Shown here: in pieces, positions 57,301 to 64,000 of the stretch
Numbering within the stretch: position 1 is the first letter of the stretch
Layout: each line of letters begins with the position of its first letter
Assembly: GCF_003955715.1 (NCBI RefSeq)
Contig: NZ_CP034463.1
Location: 6,944,001-7,008,000, forward strand
DNA length: 64,000 nt
Reading direction: 5' to 3'
Source of the DNA: Streptomyces aquilus
Lineage (GTDB): Bacteria; Actinomycetota; Actinomycetes; Streptomycetales; Streptomycetaceae
Program-made: the position numbers and the translations under genes
Notes under the pieces: generated by a model
Seen by the model: the letters and a program-made list of their open reading frames with translations, nothing else
Databases searched by the model: none
Told to the model about the DNA's origin: nothing

Positions 57301-57900
57301 CAGGTGTTCGTGCCGGGCGAGTGCGTCCTGGACCGGCAGACGGGCTTCGACCCGGAGGGAATCGGCTCCGGCGTTCGGCTCGTCGCGCGGCTCGCCGGCA
57401 TGGTGTTCGGCAGTCCCTGGGGAGATGGTGCGTGGCGTGCGGACCCGTTGGCGCACGTACACCATCGACAGCGGCGGCTCCTCGACGCCGAGCATGTCGT
57501 ACGGCAGTCGCTCCACCGCTCGCGCCTGAGCCTCCAACAGCGTCTTCAACGACAGGCTGGGTAAGGGAAGTTCGCTCCAAGAGGTCAGTTTTGGCGCGTG
57601 CGCGGTGCGAGCGGCGTCGGCGGCCCGGTCCATGGCCTCCTTGGCGCGAGTCCAGATAGGTTCCACCTCGGCCGGGTCCCGCCCCAGCGCCACGGCGTAC
57701 GCCTTGACCTGCCGGATGGCGTACAGCCGGGTGGCGTTGCTGATGCCGTACACGACGTTCCTGGTCGCCAAATCGGCGCGTACGACGGCGTTGAGGCTCT
57801 GATAGCCGGCACCCTCGACGGCCTGGGTGAACCAGTCCGCCAACTCCTCCAGTTCCGGGTGGCGTTGTTGATCCCCCTTAGGTGGACGCCCTCCTGGCAT
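54337..57900 (-). CDS. HTH-NACHT STAND ATPase, probable anti-phage defence protein
   Basis: 1187 residues from ATG at 57900, with GAGGAGC before it; the in-frame stretch up to 58260 is non-coding. Residues 10-85 form an XRE-like helical domain. The NACHT ATPase follows: Walker A GEPGAGKST at 204-212, Walker B WLILLDGLDEI from 291, sensor region FVITSRPLPEAEL, and the winged-helix-like FLHHSFAEYFAAEAYA from 532. Residues 560-1187 are helical TPR/HEAT-like repeats, a likely sensor. Codons such as AGA, TTT and CAT are more frequent than in neighbours, suggesting transfer. bNACHT proteins protect against phage; no separate effector is seen. Confidence 0.9.
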   Translation of the reverse strand: MPGGRPPKGDQQRHPELEELADWFTQAVEGAGYQSLNAVVRADLATRNVVYGISNATRLYAIRQVKAYAVALGRDPAEVEPIWTRAKEAMDRAADAARTAHAPKLTSWSELPLPSLSLKTLLEAQARAVERLPYDMLGVEEPPLSMVYVRQRVRTPRTISPGTAEHHAGEPRDEPNAGADSLRVEARLPVQDALARHEHLLITGEPGAGKSTLTSHLAWTLARIWLRQETSASAPVSEPVVPVRVAAHTLVGEAASWSKTLDRAVRRSMGASLIADPAPWLFQGRVNGARWLILLDGLDEITDYDARKAVVKSIAQYARTSGDYRFVITSRPLPEAELAPLRTATLGEYALDLFGAEELREFADKWFHAQFEDPHPAQAAADRFRKDTDDSRLRELVRNPLLATIAAVSATVSPHRPLPTNRVSLYESFLDRLLIQGTSDDRTGPSALRRRLHDDPDRLALHLWLGRHKRAVLRVLGRHRLETDGPLLVAAANWVRKNAPMSLDGLPGWRDDLPDFLRGTGLLVSEENGFRFLHHSFAEYFAAEAYAADMPTDFPDFESWFWRAAQDDDQTLAVFVLCLWAKREECDPDLLADRLHSGAAGGHHRPLVAGLLLAEGVQFGEQHCHRLIERLTYIARCTWNATAREAAFDALGSLGHIPGVAERLKDIAEQVHLAGADRLLAIRALSRFRPAAVSEELLRDVLGGIHNWLDKAAEVAVTLGPWAMEAVGDRAREVLGHPAESPSVAGAAAEALARLDLAEDVDRLARTALADHTLRSDTVRQLTESWLTTAPHGTTDQVAASIVALILERPAFDMFSYVAAGEVLVKFGEIAAAVQLARKLLASYPVWPKPLDWAAETLIKAQGQEALAEIKDTFAHCSADSGHYPWVASQLSAALAKLDAAEDAVAWARKALGQPGWYLGYADDPAEAWLAAEGPSAAEAVMRATDRGRRVLSHDRSSVAQALFDAGARDEADEIAELALRTPNAYYRENYERAVRIIVKTRGVAAGEDLLEIWRSTPALGVNSHWLWAVTSALPDCKQERDRLLPVLSELGRALVALPSADRPAVMAGLRTLLEVEGTDAVPLAVHTATQQTWLSWDHTRELAAECAALGRRDAAMHLWRHMLEQAEALDGLYFTLLYDMQAADATRDAATWTRELLEKGGLRPARATRFRRLLAWIEAEEQELGT

Positions 57901-58021
57901 GTTGCTCCTCGCTGACGCCCGTGTTTCCCGGTGTTTCCCAGCGTAGAGGGAAACTCCTGCCCTCTCCCAGAGTTGGAGATGTCCGCCAAAGCCGCCCCGC
58001 TCAACGGGAGTTGTCGACCTC

Positions 58022-58276
58022 ATGACGCCGCTTGCCACCCTCGATCCAGTGCTCACCGTTGGGCTGGCCCTGGTGAGCGCTCTGACCGCTCTGGCCCGCG
58101 CTTGGATCGCCCATCGGACCGTCGTCCGCAAGGAGGTGGAGCACACTGAGCGGACGCGGATCGCGGTCACCGACACCGACAGCACCGACCGGGCCGCGGT
58201 GGTACGGGCCAGTGCCGAACTTGAGGCGGCGGCAAGGCCGTTGCCCGCGGGGCGCCGCAAGACACGCAGCCCATGA
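58022..58276 (+). CDS. Small single-span membrane protein, divergent from the NACHT gene
   Basis: 84 residues from ATG at 58022, with CGGGAG 10-12 nt upstream. A hydrophobic segment (VLTVGLALVSALTALARAWIA, residues 10-30 in part) is followed by a basic turn (HRTVVRKEVEH) and a charged helical tail (RAAVVRASAELEAAARPL), a pattern of membrane-anchored Streptomyces small proteins. Third positions are mostly G/C, supporting coding. Unknown function; it is the only gene between the NACHT gene and kgd. Confidence 0.55.
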   Translation: MTPLATLDPVLTVGLALVSALTALARAWIAHRTVVRKEVEHTERTRIAVTDTDSTDRAAVVRASAELEAAARPLPAGRRKTRSP

Positions 58277-58288
58277 CAGTCGTATACA

Positions 58289-58328
58289 CACGGAAGGGCC
58301 CGGCCCCCAGGGAACCGGACCCTTCCGT
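58289..58328. terminator. Bidirectional terminator between the small gene and kgd
   Basis: ACGGAAGGGCCCGG pairs with CCGGACCCTTCCGT with one mismatch, 12 nt loop. It sits 19 nt from the kgd stop. Confidence 0.75.
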
Positions 58329-58346
58329 CATGCCGGATTCAGAGGC

Positions 58347-61300
58347 TCACGCCTCGAACACCTCACGCACCAGCTGCTCCTGCTCGGCCTGGTGCCGCTT
58401 CGCGGAACCGACGGCCGGGGACGAGGAGTGCGGGCGGGAGATGCGGCGCAGGCGCTCCCCGTGGGGGACGTCGGCGCCGACCGCCAGGTCGAGGTGGTCG
58501 ATCAGGTTGAGCGCGATGAACGGCCAGGCACCCTGGTTCGCCGGCTCCTCCTGGGCCCACAGGTACTTCTCGGCGTTCGGGTACTTGGCGATCTCGGCCT
58601 GGAGCTCGGCACCCGGCAGCGGGTACAGGCGCTCGATCCGGATGATCGCCGTGTCCGTGATGCCGCGCTTCTGACGCTCGGCCTCCAGGTCGTAGTACAG
58701 CTTGCCCGCGACGAACACGACCTTGCGGACCGCGGCCGCGTCCACCGACGTGTCGCCGATGACCGGGCGGAACTGACCCGACGTGAACTCCTCCGTCTTC
58801 GACGCGGCGGCCTTCAGGCGCAGCATCGACTTCGGGGTGAAGACCACCAGCGGCTTGTGGTGCGGGTTGTGCACCTGCCACCGCAGGAGGTGGAAGTAGT
58901 TCGACGGCAGGGTCGGCATCGCGACCGTCATGTTGTTCTGGGCGCAGAGCTGGAGGAACCGCTCGACACGGGCCGAGGAGTGGTCCGGGCCCTGGCCCTC
59001 GTAGCCGTGGGGGAGGAGGAGGGTGACGCCGGAGGTCTGGCCCCACTTCTGCTCCGCCGCCGAGATGTACTCGTCGACCACCGTCTGCGCGCCGTTGACG
59101 AAGTCGCCGAACTGCGCCTCCCACATCACGAGCGCGTCGGGGCGGGCCAGCGAGTAGCCGTACTCGAAGCCCATGACCGCGTACTCGGAGAGCAGGGAGT
59201 TGTAGACGTTGTAGCGGGCCTGGTCCTCGGCGAGGTACTGGAGCGGGGTGTACTCCTCGCCCGTCTCGCGGTTGATGAGGACCGCGTGGCGCTGGCCGAA
59301 GGTGCCGCGCTGGGAGTCCTGGCCCGACAGGCGGACCGGGGTGCCCTCCAGGAGCAGCGAGCCGACGGCGAGGGTCTCGCCCATGCCCCAGTCGATCGTC
59401 CCGTCCTCGACCATCGCCGCCCGGCGCTGGAGCTGCGGCAGCAGACGCGGGTGGACGTGGAAGGTGTCGGGGATGTTGACCTGGGACTCGGCGATCCGCT
59501 TCACGACCTCCGTGGAGATCGCGGTGTTCACGGCGACCGGGAACTCCGCCTGCGGGTCCGACACCGGGCCGGTGGCCGGCTGGGAGACGGCCTCGCGGAC
59601 CTCGGTGAAGACCTTCTCCAGCTGGCCCTGGTAGTCCTGGAGCGCCTGCTCGGCCTCTTCCAGGGTGATGTCGCCGCGACCGATGAGGGACTCGGTGTAG
59701 AGCTTGCGCACCGAGCGCTTCTTGTCGATCAGGTCGTACATCAGCGGCTGGGTGAAGGCCGGGTTGTCCGACTCGTTGTGACCGCGGCGGCGGTAGCAGA
59801 TGAGGTCGATCACGACGTCCTTGTTGAACGCCTGGCGGAACTCGAAGGCCAGACGGGCAACGCGGACGACCGCCTCGGGGTCGTCGCCGTTCACGTGGAA
59901 GATCGGCGCCTCGATCATGCGGGCCACGTCCGTGGCGTACATCGAGGAGCGCGACGACTCGGGAGCCGCCGTGAAGCCGACCTGGTTGTTGATGACGATG
60001 TGGACGGTGCCGCCGGTGCGGTAGCCCCGCAGCTGCGACATGTTCAGCGTCTCGGCCACCACGCCCTGGCCCGCGAAGGCCGCGTCACCGTGCAGGGCGA
60101 CCGGCAGGACGGTGAAGTCCGTGCCGCCCTTGTTGATGATGTCCTGCTTGGCGCGGGCGATGCCCTCGATGACCGGGTCGACCGTCTCCAGGTGGGACGG
60201 GTTGGCGGCCAGCGAGACCGTGATCTGCTCGCCGTCCAGGCCGGTGAAGGTGCCCTGGGCGCCCAGGTGGTACTTCACGTCGCCGGAGCCGTGCATCGAC
60301 TTCGGGTCGAGGTTGCCCTCGAACTCGCGGAAGATCTGGGCGTACGACTTGCCGACGATGTTGGCGAGCACGTTCAGGCGGCCGCGGTGGGCCATGCCGA
60401 TGACGACCTCGTCCAGGCGCGACTCGGCCGCGCTGTCGATGACCGCGTCAAGCAGCGGGATGACGGACTCGCCGCCCTCCAGGGAGAACCGCTTCTGACC
60501 GACGTACTTCGTCTGCAGGAAGGTCTCGAAGGCCTCCGCCGCGTTCAGCCGGCGCAGGATGCGCAGCTGCTCCTCGCGCTCCGGCTTGGAGTGCGGGCGC
60601 TCGACGCGGTCCTGGATCCACTTGCGCTGCTTGGGGTCCTGGATGTGCATGAACTCGATGCCGGTGGTGCGGCAGTAAGAGTCGCGCAGCACGCCGAGGA
60701 TGTCGCGCAGCTTCATCATCGACTTGCCGGCGAAGCCGCCGACGGCGAACTCGCGCTCCAGGTCCCACAGGGTGAGGCCGTGCTCGGTGATGTCCAGGTC
60801 GGGGTGCTTGCGCTGGCGGTACTCCAGCGGGTCGGTGTCGGCCATGACGTGGCCGCGGACCCGGTAGGAGTGGATCAGCTCGAAGACGCGGGCGGCCTTG
60901 GTGACGTCGTCGTCGTGCGACGCGTCGATGTCCCGGAGCCAGCGGACCGGCTCGTAGGGGATACGCAGGGCCTCGAAGATGTCGTCGTAGAAGCCGTTCT
61001 CGCCGAGCAGCAGGTTCGCGACGATCCGCAGGAACTCGCCGGAGGCGGCGCCCTGGATGACCCGGTGGTCGTAGGTCGACGTGAGCGTCATGACCTTCGA
61101 GATGCCGAGCTTGTTCAGGGTGTCCTGGGAGGTGCCCTGGAACTCCGCGGGGTAGTCCATGGAGCCGACGCCCATGATGACCGACTGGCCGGGCATCAGG
61201 CGCGGGACCGAGTGGACGGTGCCGAGGCCGCCCGGGTTGGTCAGGGAGACCGTGACACCCGAGAAGTCGTCCATCGTCAGCTTGCCGTCACGGGCGCGGC

Positions 61301-62150
61301 GGACGATGTCCTCGTAGGCCTGCCAGAACTCGAAGAAGTTCAGCGTCTCGGCCTTCTTGATGCCCGCGACGACCAGCTGGCGGTCGCCGTTGGGCTTCAC
61401 CAGGTCGATGGCGAGGCCGAAGTTGACGTGCTCCGGCTTGACCAGGGTCGGCTTGCCGTCCTTCTCCGTGAAGGAGTAGTTCATCGACGGCATGGCCTTG
61501 ATGGCCTGCACCATCGCGTACCCGATGAGGTGGGTGAAGGAGATCTTCCCGCCCCGGGCGCGCTTCAGGTGGTTGTTGATCACGATGCGGTTGTCGAAGA
61601 GCAGCTTCACCGGGACCGCGCGCACGGACGTGGCCGTGGGCACCTCGATCGAGGCGTTCATGTTCTTCGCGACCGCGGCGGCGGGGCCGCGCAGCGTGAC
61701 CAGCTCGGGACCCTCCGCGGACGCGGCGGCGGGCTCGGCCTTCGGCTTGGCCGCGGCGGGCTTCGCCGGAGCCGGGGCAGCGGCCGGAGCCGGAGCCGGA
61801 GCCGGGGCGGCGGCCTTGGCGGGCGCCGGAGCGGCGGCAGCGGGCTGCGCGGCCGCGGGAGCCGGCGCGGGCACCGAGGGCGCCGCAGGAGCCGCGGGAG
61901 CGGCAGGAGCCGCCTGAGCCGGGGCGGCGGGGGCCGGAGCAGCAGCCGCAGCCGGGGCGGCGGCCGCGCCCGGCTTGTAGTCGGCGAAGAAGTCCCACCA
62001 GGCTCGGTCTACCGAATTCGGGTCCTGGAGGTACTGCTGATAGATCTCGTCGACGAGCCACTCGTTCGGTCCGAACGCGGCCGCGGGGTTCTTGCCCGCT
62101 TGGTCTGCGTCGGTCGAGATGCTCGAGTTACTGGGGGACTGTGGCGACAC
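58347..62150 (-). CDS. kgd: Multifunctional 2-oxoglutarate decarboxylase/dehydrogenase (E1-E2 fusion)
   Basis: 1267 residues from GTG at 62150 ([10 protein letters not shown], with GGAAGAGGG upstream); GTG at 62177 is the alternative. Order: short N-terminal E1-docking helix ([16 protein letters not shown]), Ala/Pro-rich linker (about 60-125), E2-type acyltransferase domain ending with DHRVIQGA (Asp 361, His 362), then the thiamine-diphosphate E1 (GD at 688-689 in [14 protein letters not shown]) and transketolase-like C-terminal domains. It runs the 2-oxoglutarate step of the TCA cycle with dihydrolipoyl dehydrogenase, and can release succinic semialdehyde. This fusion is specific to actinobacteria. 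Regulated in relatives by the FHA protein GarA. Confidence 0.96.
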   Translation of the reverse strand: MSPQSPSNSSISTDADQAGKNPAAAFGPNEWLVDEIYQQYLQDPNSVDRAWWDFFADYKPGAAAAPAAAAAPAPAAPAQAAPAAPAAPAAPSVPAPAPAAAQPAAAAPAPAKAAAPAPAPAPAAAPAPAKPAAAKPKAEPAAASAEGPELVTLRGPAAAVAKNMNASIEVPTATSVRAVPVKLLFDNRIVINNHLKRARGGKISFTHLIGYAMVQAIKAMPSMNYSFTEKDGKPTLVKPEHVNFGLAIDLVKPNGDRQLVVAGIKKAETLNFFEFWQAYEDIVRRARDGKLTMDDFSGVTVSLTNPGGLGTVHSVPRLMPGQSVIMGVGSMDYPAEFQGTSQDTLNKLGISKVMTLTSTYDHRVIQGAASGEFLRIVANLLLGENGFYDDIFEALRIPYEPVRWLRDIDASHDDDVTKAARVFELIHSYRVRGHVMADTDPLEYRQRKHPDLDITEHGLTLWDLEREFAVGGFAGKSMMKLRDILGVLRDSYCRTTGIEFMHIQDPKQRKWIQDRVERPHSKPEREEQLRILRRLNAAEAFETFLQTKYVGQKRFSLEGGESVIPLLDAVIDSAAESRLDEVVIGMAHRGRLNVLANIVGKSYAQIFREFEGNLDPKSMHGSGDVKYHLGAQGTFTGLDGEQITVSLAANPSHLETVDPVIEGIARAKQDIINKGGTDFTVLPVALHGDAAFAGQGVVAETLNMSQLRGYRTGGTVHIVINNQVGFTAAPESSRSSMYATDVARMIEAPIFHVNGDDPEAVVRVARLAFEFRQAFNKDVVIDLICYRRRGHNESDNPAFTQPLMYDLIDKKRSVRKLYTESLIGRGDITLEEAEQALQDYQGQLEKVFTEVREAVSQPATGPVSDPQAEFPVAVNTAISTEVVKRIAESQVNIPDTFHVHPRLLPQLQRRAAMVEDGTIDWGMGETLAVGSLLLEGTPVRLSGQDSQRGTFGQRHAVLINRETGEEYTPLQYLAEDQARYNVYNSLLSEYAVMGFEYGYSLARPDALVMWEAQFGDFVNGAQTVVDEYISAAEQKWGQTSGVTLLLPHGYEGQGPDHSSARVERFLQLCAQNNMTVAMPTLPSNYFHLLRWQVHNPHHKPLVVFTPKSMLRLKAAASKTEEFTSGQFRPVIGDTSVDAAAVRKVVFVAGKLYYDLEAERQKRGITDTAIIRIERLYPLPGAELQAEIAKYPNAEKYLWAQEEPANQGAWPFIALNLIDHLDLAVGADVPHGERLRRISRPHSSSPAVGSAKRHQAEQEQLVREVFEA

Positions 62151-62442
62151 GGCGGCAACCGCCCTCTTCCGCTTCACAAGGTGATGGACAGCGGGAATAA
62201 AGGCTACGCCTCCAAGACCCAGAAGGTCAGGCCGGGCCGGTTCATCGTCGTGTAAGTCACATCGAAAACCGTGTTTCGCCGCTGGAAATGGCGGGAAACA
62301 AGCGTGGTTCCGGTTCTCACGGCGTCACTTGGGAAGGGGTGAGCACGGCCCCTGGACGCCTGAGGCGCGGGCCTGTGGCCGATCACACGTGTCCGTCAGC
62401 GCGGACACCCGTGGATCTTGAAGCTCCACTGGGAACTTTACG

Positions 62443-63579
62443 TCAACTTGGCAGAGAACGAAGTCCCGGGAGAGTGACAAGAATCCTGCACCCCCGCTCG
62501 GATTCGGCCACTCCGATCCGGCCGCCGTGCAGATCCACCGCCCAGCGGGCGATCGCCAGCCCGAGCCCGGTGCCGCCGTCGCTGCCCGGACCGTGCGGCC
62601 GGGTGATGTTGCCGCGGTTGAACCGCTCGAAGACGCGGTGCCACTCCGAGCGCGGAATGCCGGGGCCCTCGTCGAGGACCTCCAGTTCGAGGGACTCGGG
62701 CAGGGAGCCCCGCCGCGCCTTCACCGTGACCCGGCCGTGCGGCGGGCTGTGCTTGACCGCGTTGTCGATGAGGTTCGCCACCACCTGGTGGATCCGCTCC
62801 GGGTCCGCGTGCGCGGTCAGCTCCGGCGGGGTCACGTCCAGGTGCAGATGCACGTCGGTGCGCGTGTGGCTGCCGGACCCGGAACTGAAGCCGGCGCGCG
62901 CCGAGGCGACCATGTTGGCCTCCTTCAGCACGCCCGACAGATACGGCCACACCTCGAAACGGCGCTTCTTCAGCGGTACGACGCCGTTGTCGAGGCGCGA
63001 GAGGTCCAGCAGCGTCTCGACAAGGCGGCCGAGCCGCTCCGTCTGCTTCAGCGCCGTACGCATCGTCTCGGGATCCGCGGGCGAGACCCCGTCCACGATG
63101 TTCTCCAGCACCGCCCTGAGGCCCGCGATGGGCGTACGGAGCTCGTGGCTGACGTTCGCCACGAGTTCCTTGCGCTGCTGTTCCTGGGCCTCCAGGTCGT
63201 CGGCCATGCGGTTGATGGTCTCGGCGAGGTCGCCCAGCTCGTCCCGGCGGTTCTCGCGGACCCGGCGGGTGTAGTCGCCGTGCGAGATGGAGCGGGCGAC
63301 CGCGTTCATCTCGTCCAGCGGGGCCGTGAGCGAGTGCGCCACGAACTGGGTGATCAGCAGCGTGGCGATCATCGAGAAGACCGTGATGAAACGGATCTCC
63401 GTCTTCGTCTGCACCGCGATCATCGACAGGCCCGTGGTGATCAGGACCGAGGCGACGACCAGCGCCCCCAGCTTGGTCTTGATCGAGAACGGGCGCACGC
63501 TGCCCCAGGACTCACCGGGAGCACCCTTGGCATCCCCGGGCCCCCCGGGGCCTCTCCGTCCGGCCGGCCCCTCGCTCAT
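62443..63579 (-). CDS. Membrane sensor histidine kinase
   Basis: 378 residues from ATG at 63579, overlapping the response-regulator stop by 4 nt (ATGA). Two membrane segments (about 35-55 and 62-82) with a very short extracellular loop, HAMP (about 82-130), HisKA with phospho-His 145 in NVSHELRTP, and HATPase with DNAVKHSPPHG, DEGPGIP and GGTGLGLAIARW. The tiny loop suggests it senses membrane or intracellular state. Partner is the OmpR-type regulator encoded just upstream. Confidence 0.95.
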   Translation of the reverse strand: MSEGPAGRRGPGGPGDAKGAPGESWGSVRPFSIKTKLGALVVASVLITTGLSMIAVQTKTEIRFITVFSMIATLLITQFVAHSLTAPLDEMNAVARSISHGDYTRRVRENRRDELGDLAETINRMADDLEAQEQQRKELVANVSHELRTPIAGLRAVLENIVDGVSPADPETMRTALKQTERLGRLVETLLDLSRLDNGVVPLKKRRFEVWPYLSGVLKEANMVASARAGFSSGSGSHTRTDVHLHLDVTPPELTAHADPERIHQVVANLIDNAVKHSPPHGRVTVKARRGSLPESLELEVLDEGPGIPRSEWHRVFERFNRGNITRPHGPGSDGGTGLGLAIARWAVDLHGGRIGVAESERGCRILVTLPGLRSLPS

Positions 63580-64000
63580 GGCGTCGGCGTCTCCAGGGCG
63601 TAACCCACGCCGTGCACCGTGCGGATCCGCTCGGCGCCGATCTTCCGCCGCAGCGCCTTGATGTGGCTGTCGACCGTGCGGGTGCCGGAGGCGTCCGCCC
63701 AGTCCCACACCTCGGCCAGCAGCTGCTCCCGGGAGAGCACCGCGCGCGGGGTGTTCGCCAGGCACACCAGCAGGTCGAACTCGGTCGGCGTGAGGTGGAC
63801 GTCCTCGCTCCGGACCCGTACCCGCCGCTGCGCGTGGTCGATCTCCAGCTCGCCGAGCCGCAGGATGCCGCTTCTCGGCGTCGCGGCGGCCAGCGCCGCC
63901 CGCTCCACGCGCCGCAGCAGGACGTGCACCCGGGCCGCCAACTCCCGCATGGAGAACGGCTTGGTCATGTAGTCGTCGGCGCCGACGCCGAGCCCGACCA
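63576..64000 (-). CDS. OmpR-family response regulator, partial (N-terminus beyond right edge)
   Basis: The visible C-terminal 141 residues begin VGLGVGADDYMTKPFSMREL, the end of a receiver domain with its conserved Lys (TKPF), then a linker, and a winged-helix output domain (LTPTEFDLLVCLANTPRAVLSREQL ... VDSHIKALRRKIG in parts). It overlaps the kinase gene by 4 nt. The phospho-acceptor Asp lies outside the window. Partner of the adjacent kinase. Confidence 0.95.
   Translation of the reverse strand, partial: VGLGVGADDYMTKPFSMRELAARVHVLLRRVERAALAAATPRSGILRLGELEIDHAQRRVRVRSEDVHLTPTEFDLLVCLANTPRAVLSREQLLAEVWDWADASGTRTVDSHIKALRRKIGAERIRTVHGVGYALETPTP

Noticed and set aside
53416..57564. A 1382-codon open frame on the plus strand across the 53213 gene and the NACHT gene
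   Set aside because: Shadow of real genes in other frames; no domains, no start signal, low-complexity translation.
57901..58260. In-frame N-terminal extension of the NACHT gene by 120 codons
   Set aside because: A good ribosome-binding site precedes ATG 57900, the extension overlaps the divergent 58022 gene, and its translation is Ser/Arg-rich without fold.
58212..62255. A 1347-codon open frame on the plus strand, antisense to kgd
   Set aside because: High-GC codons leave few stops on the opposite strand. The translation is repetitive Arg/Asp/Val/Leu with no domain, while kgd on the minus strand is unmistakable.

Overview
The window is chromosomal DNA of a Streptomyces species: very high GC, strong G/C preference at third codon positions, GTG/TTG starts, WhiB-like and SigB-like regulators, a nickel superoxide dismutase, an actinobacterial 2-oxoglutarate decarboxylase/dehydrogenase and a complete DasR chitin/GlcNAc cluster. 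From memory, the order nrdAB, symporter, cstA, dasR-dasABC-dasD-nagB, pdtaS-like kinase, wblE, sigH, eshA, sodN-sodX, amino-acid ABC transporter, malic enzyme, kgd matches the right core region of the S. coelicolor chromosome. No rRNA, tRNA, CRISPR array, insertion sequence or prophage was seen.

Layout. 1-4.1 kb: partial lipoprotein and nrdAB (class Ia ribonucleotide reductase) under a cobalamin riboswitch. 4.1-9.1 kb: acetyltransferase and two small-carboxylate uptake systems (MctP-like symporter with a DUF3311 partner; CstA with a YbdD partner). 9.2-17.4 kb: DasR regulon block: dasR, dasABC, beta-N-acetylglucosaminidase, nagB, SIS-domain protein, with five DasR-box (dre) sequences. 17.4-21.5 kb: SDR/TetR pair, an intergenic region with a sixth dre, a PdtaS-type sensor kinase and wblE. 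21.7-28.7 kb: lipid kinase, small membrane protein, sigH with its anti-sigma gene, UBP zinc finger, Na+/H+ antiporter, PLP deaminase, peptidoglycan amidase. 29-31.6 kb: family 2B encapsulin (EshA) plus polyprenyl diphosphate synthase. 31.8-41.4 kb: accessory metabolic and regulatory genes (GNAT, TetR, RibD-like, YCII-ECF42 pair, DUF952, VOC proteins, AraC), Pit phosphate transporter and a large secreted amidase. 41.5-43.1 kb: sodN-sodX. 43.2-49.8 kb: methyltransferase, amino-acid ABC transporter, malic enzyme, quinone oxidoreductase. 49.9-54.3 kb: HTH-ClpN pair, PadR-DUF4097 pair and two small unknowns. 54.3-58.3 kb: a 1187-residue HTH-NACHT STAND ATPase (probable defence gene) and a divergent small membrane protein. 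58.3-64 kb: kgd and a two-component system that runs off the right edge.

How genes work together. Chitobiose imported by DasABC is split by DasD, and NagB feeds the sugar into glycolysis; DasR binds the dre sites. NrdAB is probably switched off when B12 allows the class II enzyme. SodX removes the SodN leader. EshA probably encloses the adjacent prenyl synthase.

Two sequence patterns recur. First, six short tandem-repeat arrays sit directly 3' of stop codons (after dasD, the SIS gene, pdtaS, malic enzyme, quinone oxidoreductase and padR); at least two contain copies of the gene's own stop codon. Second, about twelve genes have a TAnnnT -10 box 6-7 nt before the start codon, which predicts leaderless mRNAs. 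Starts were chosen on ribosome-binding sites, -10 spacing, overlaps and family N-termini.
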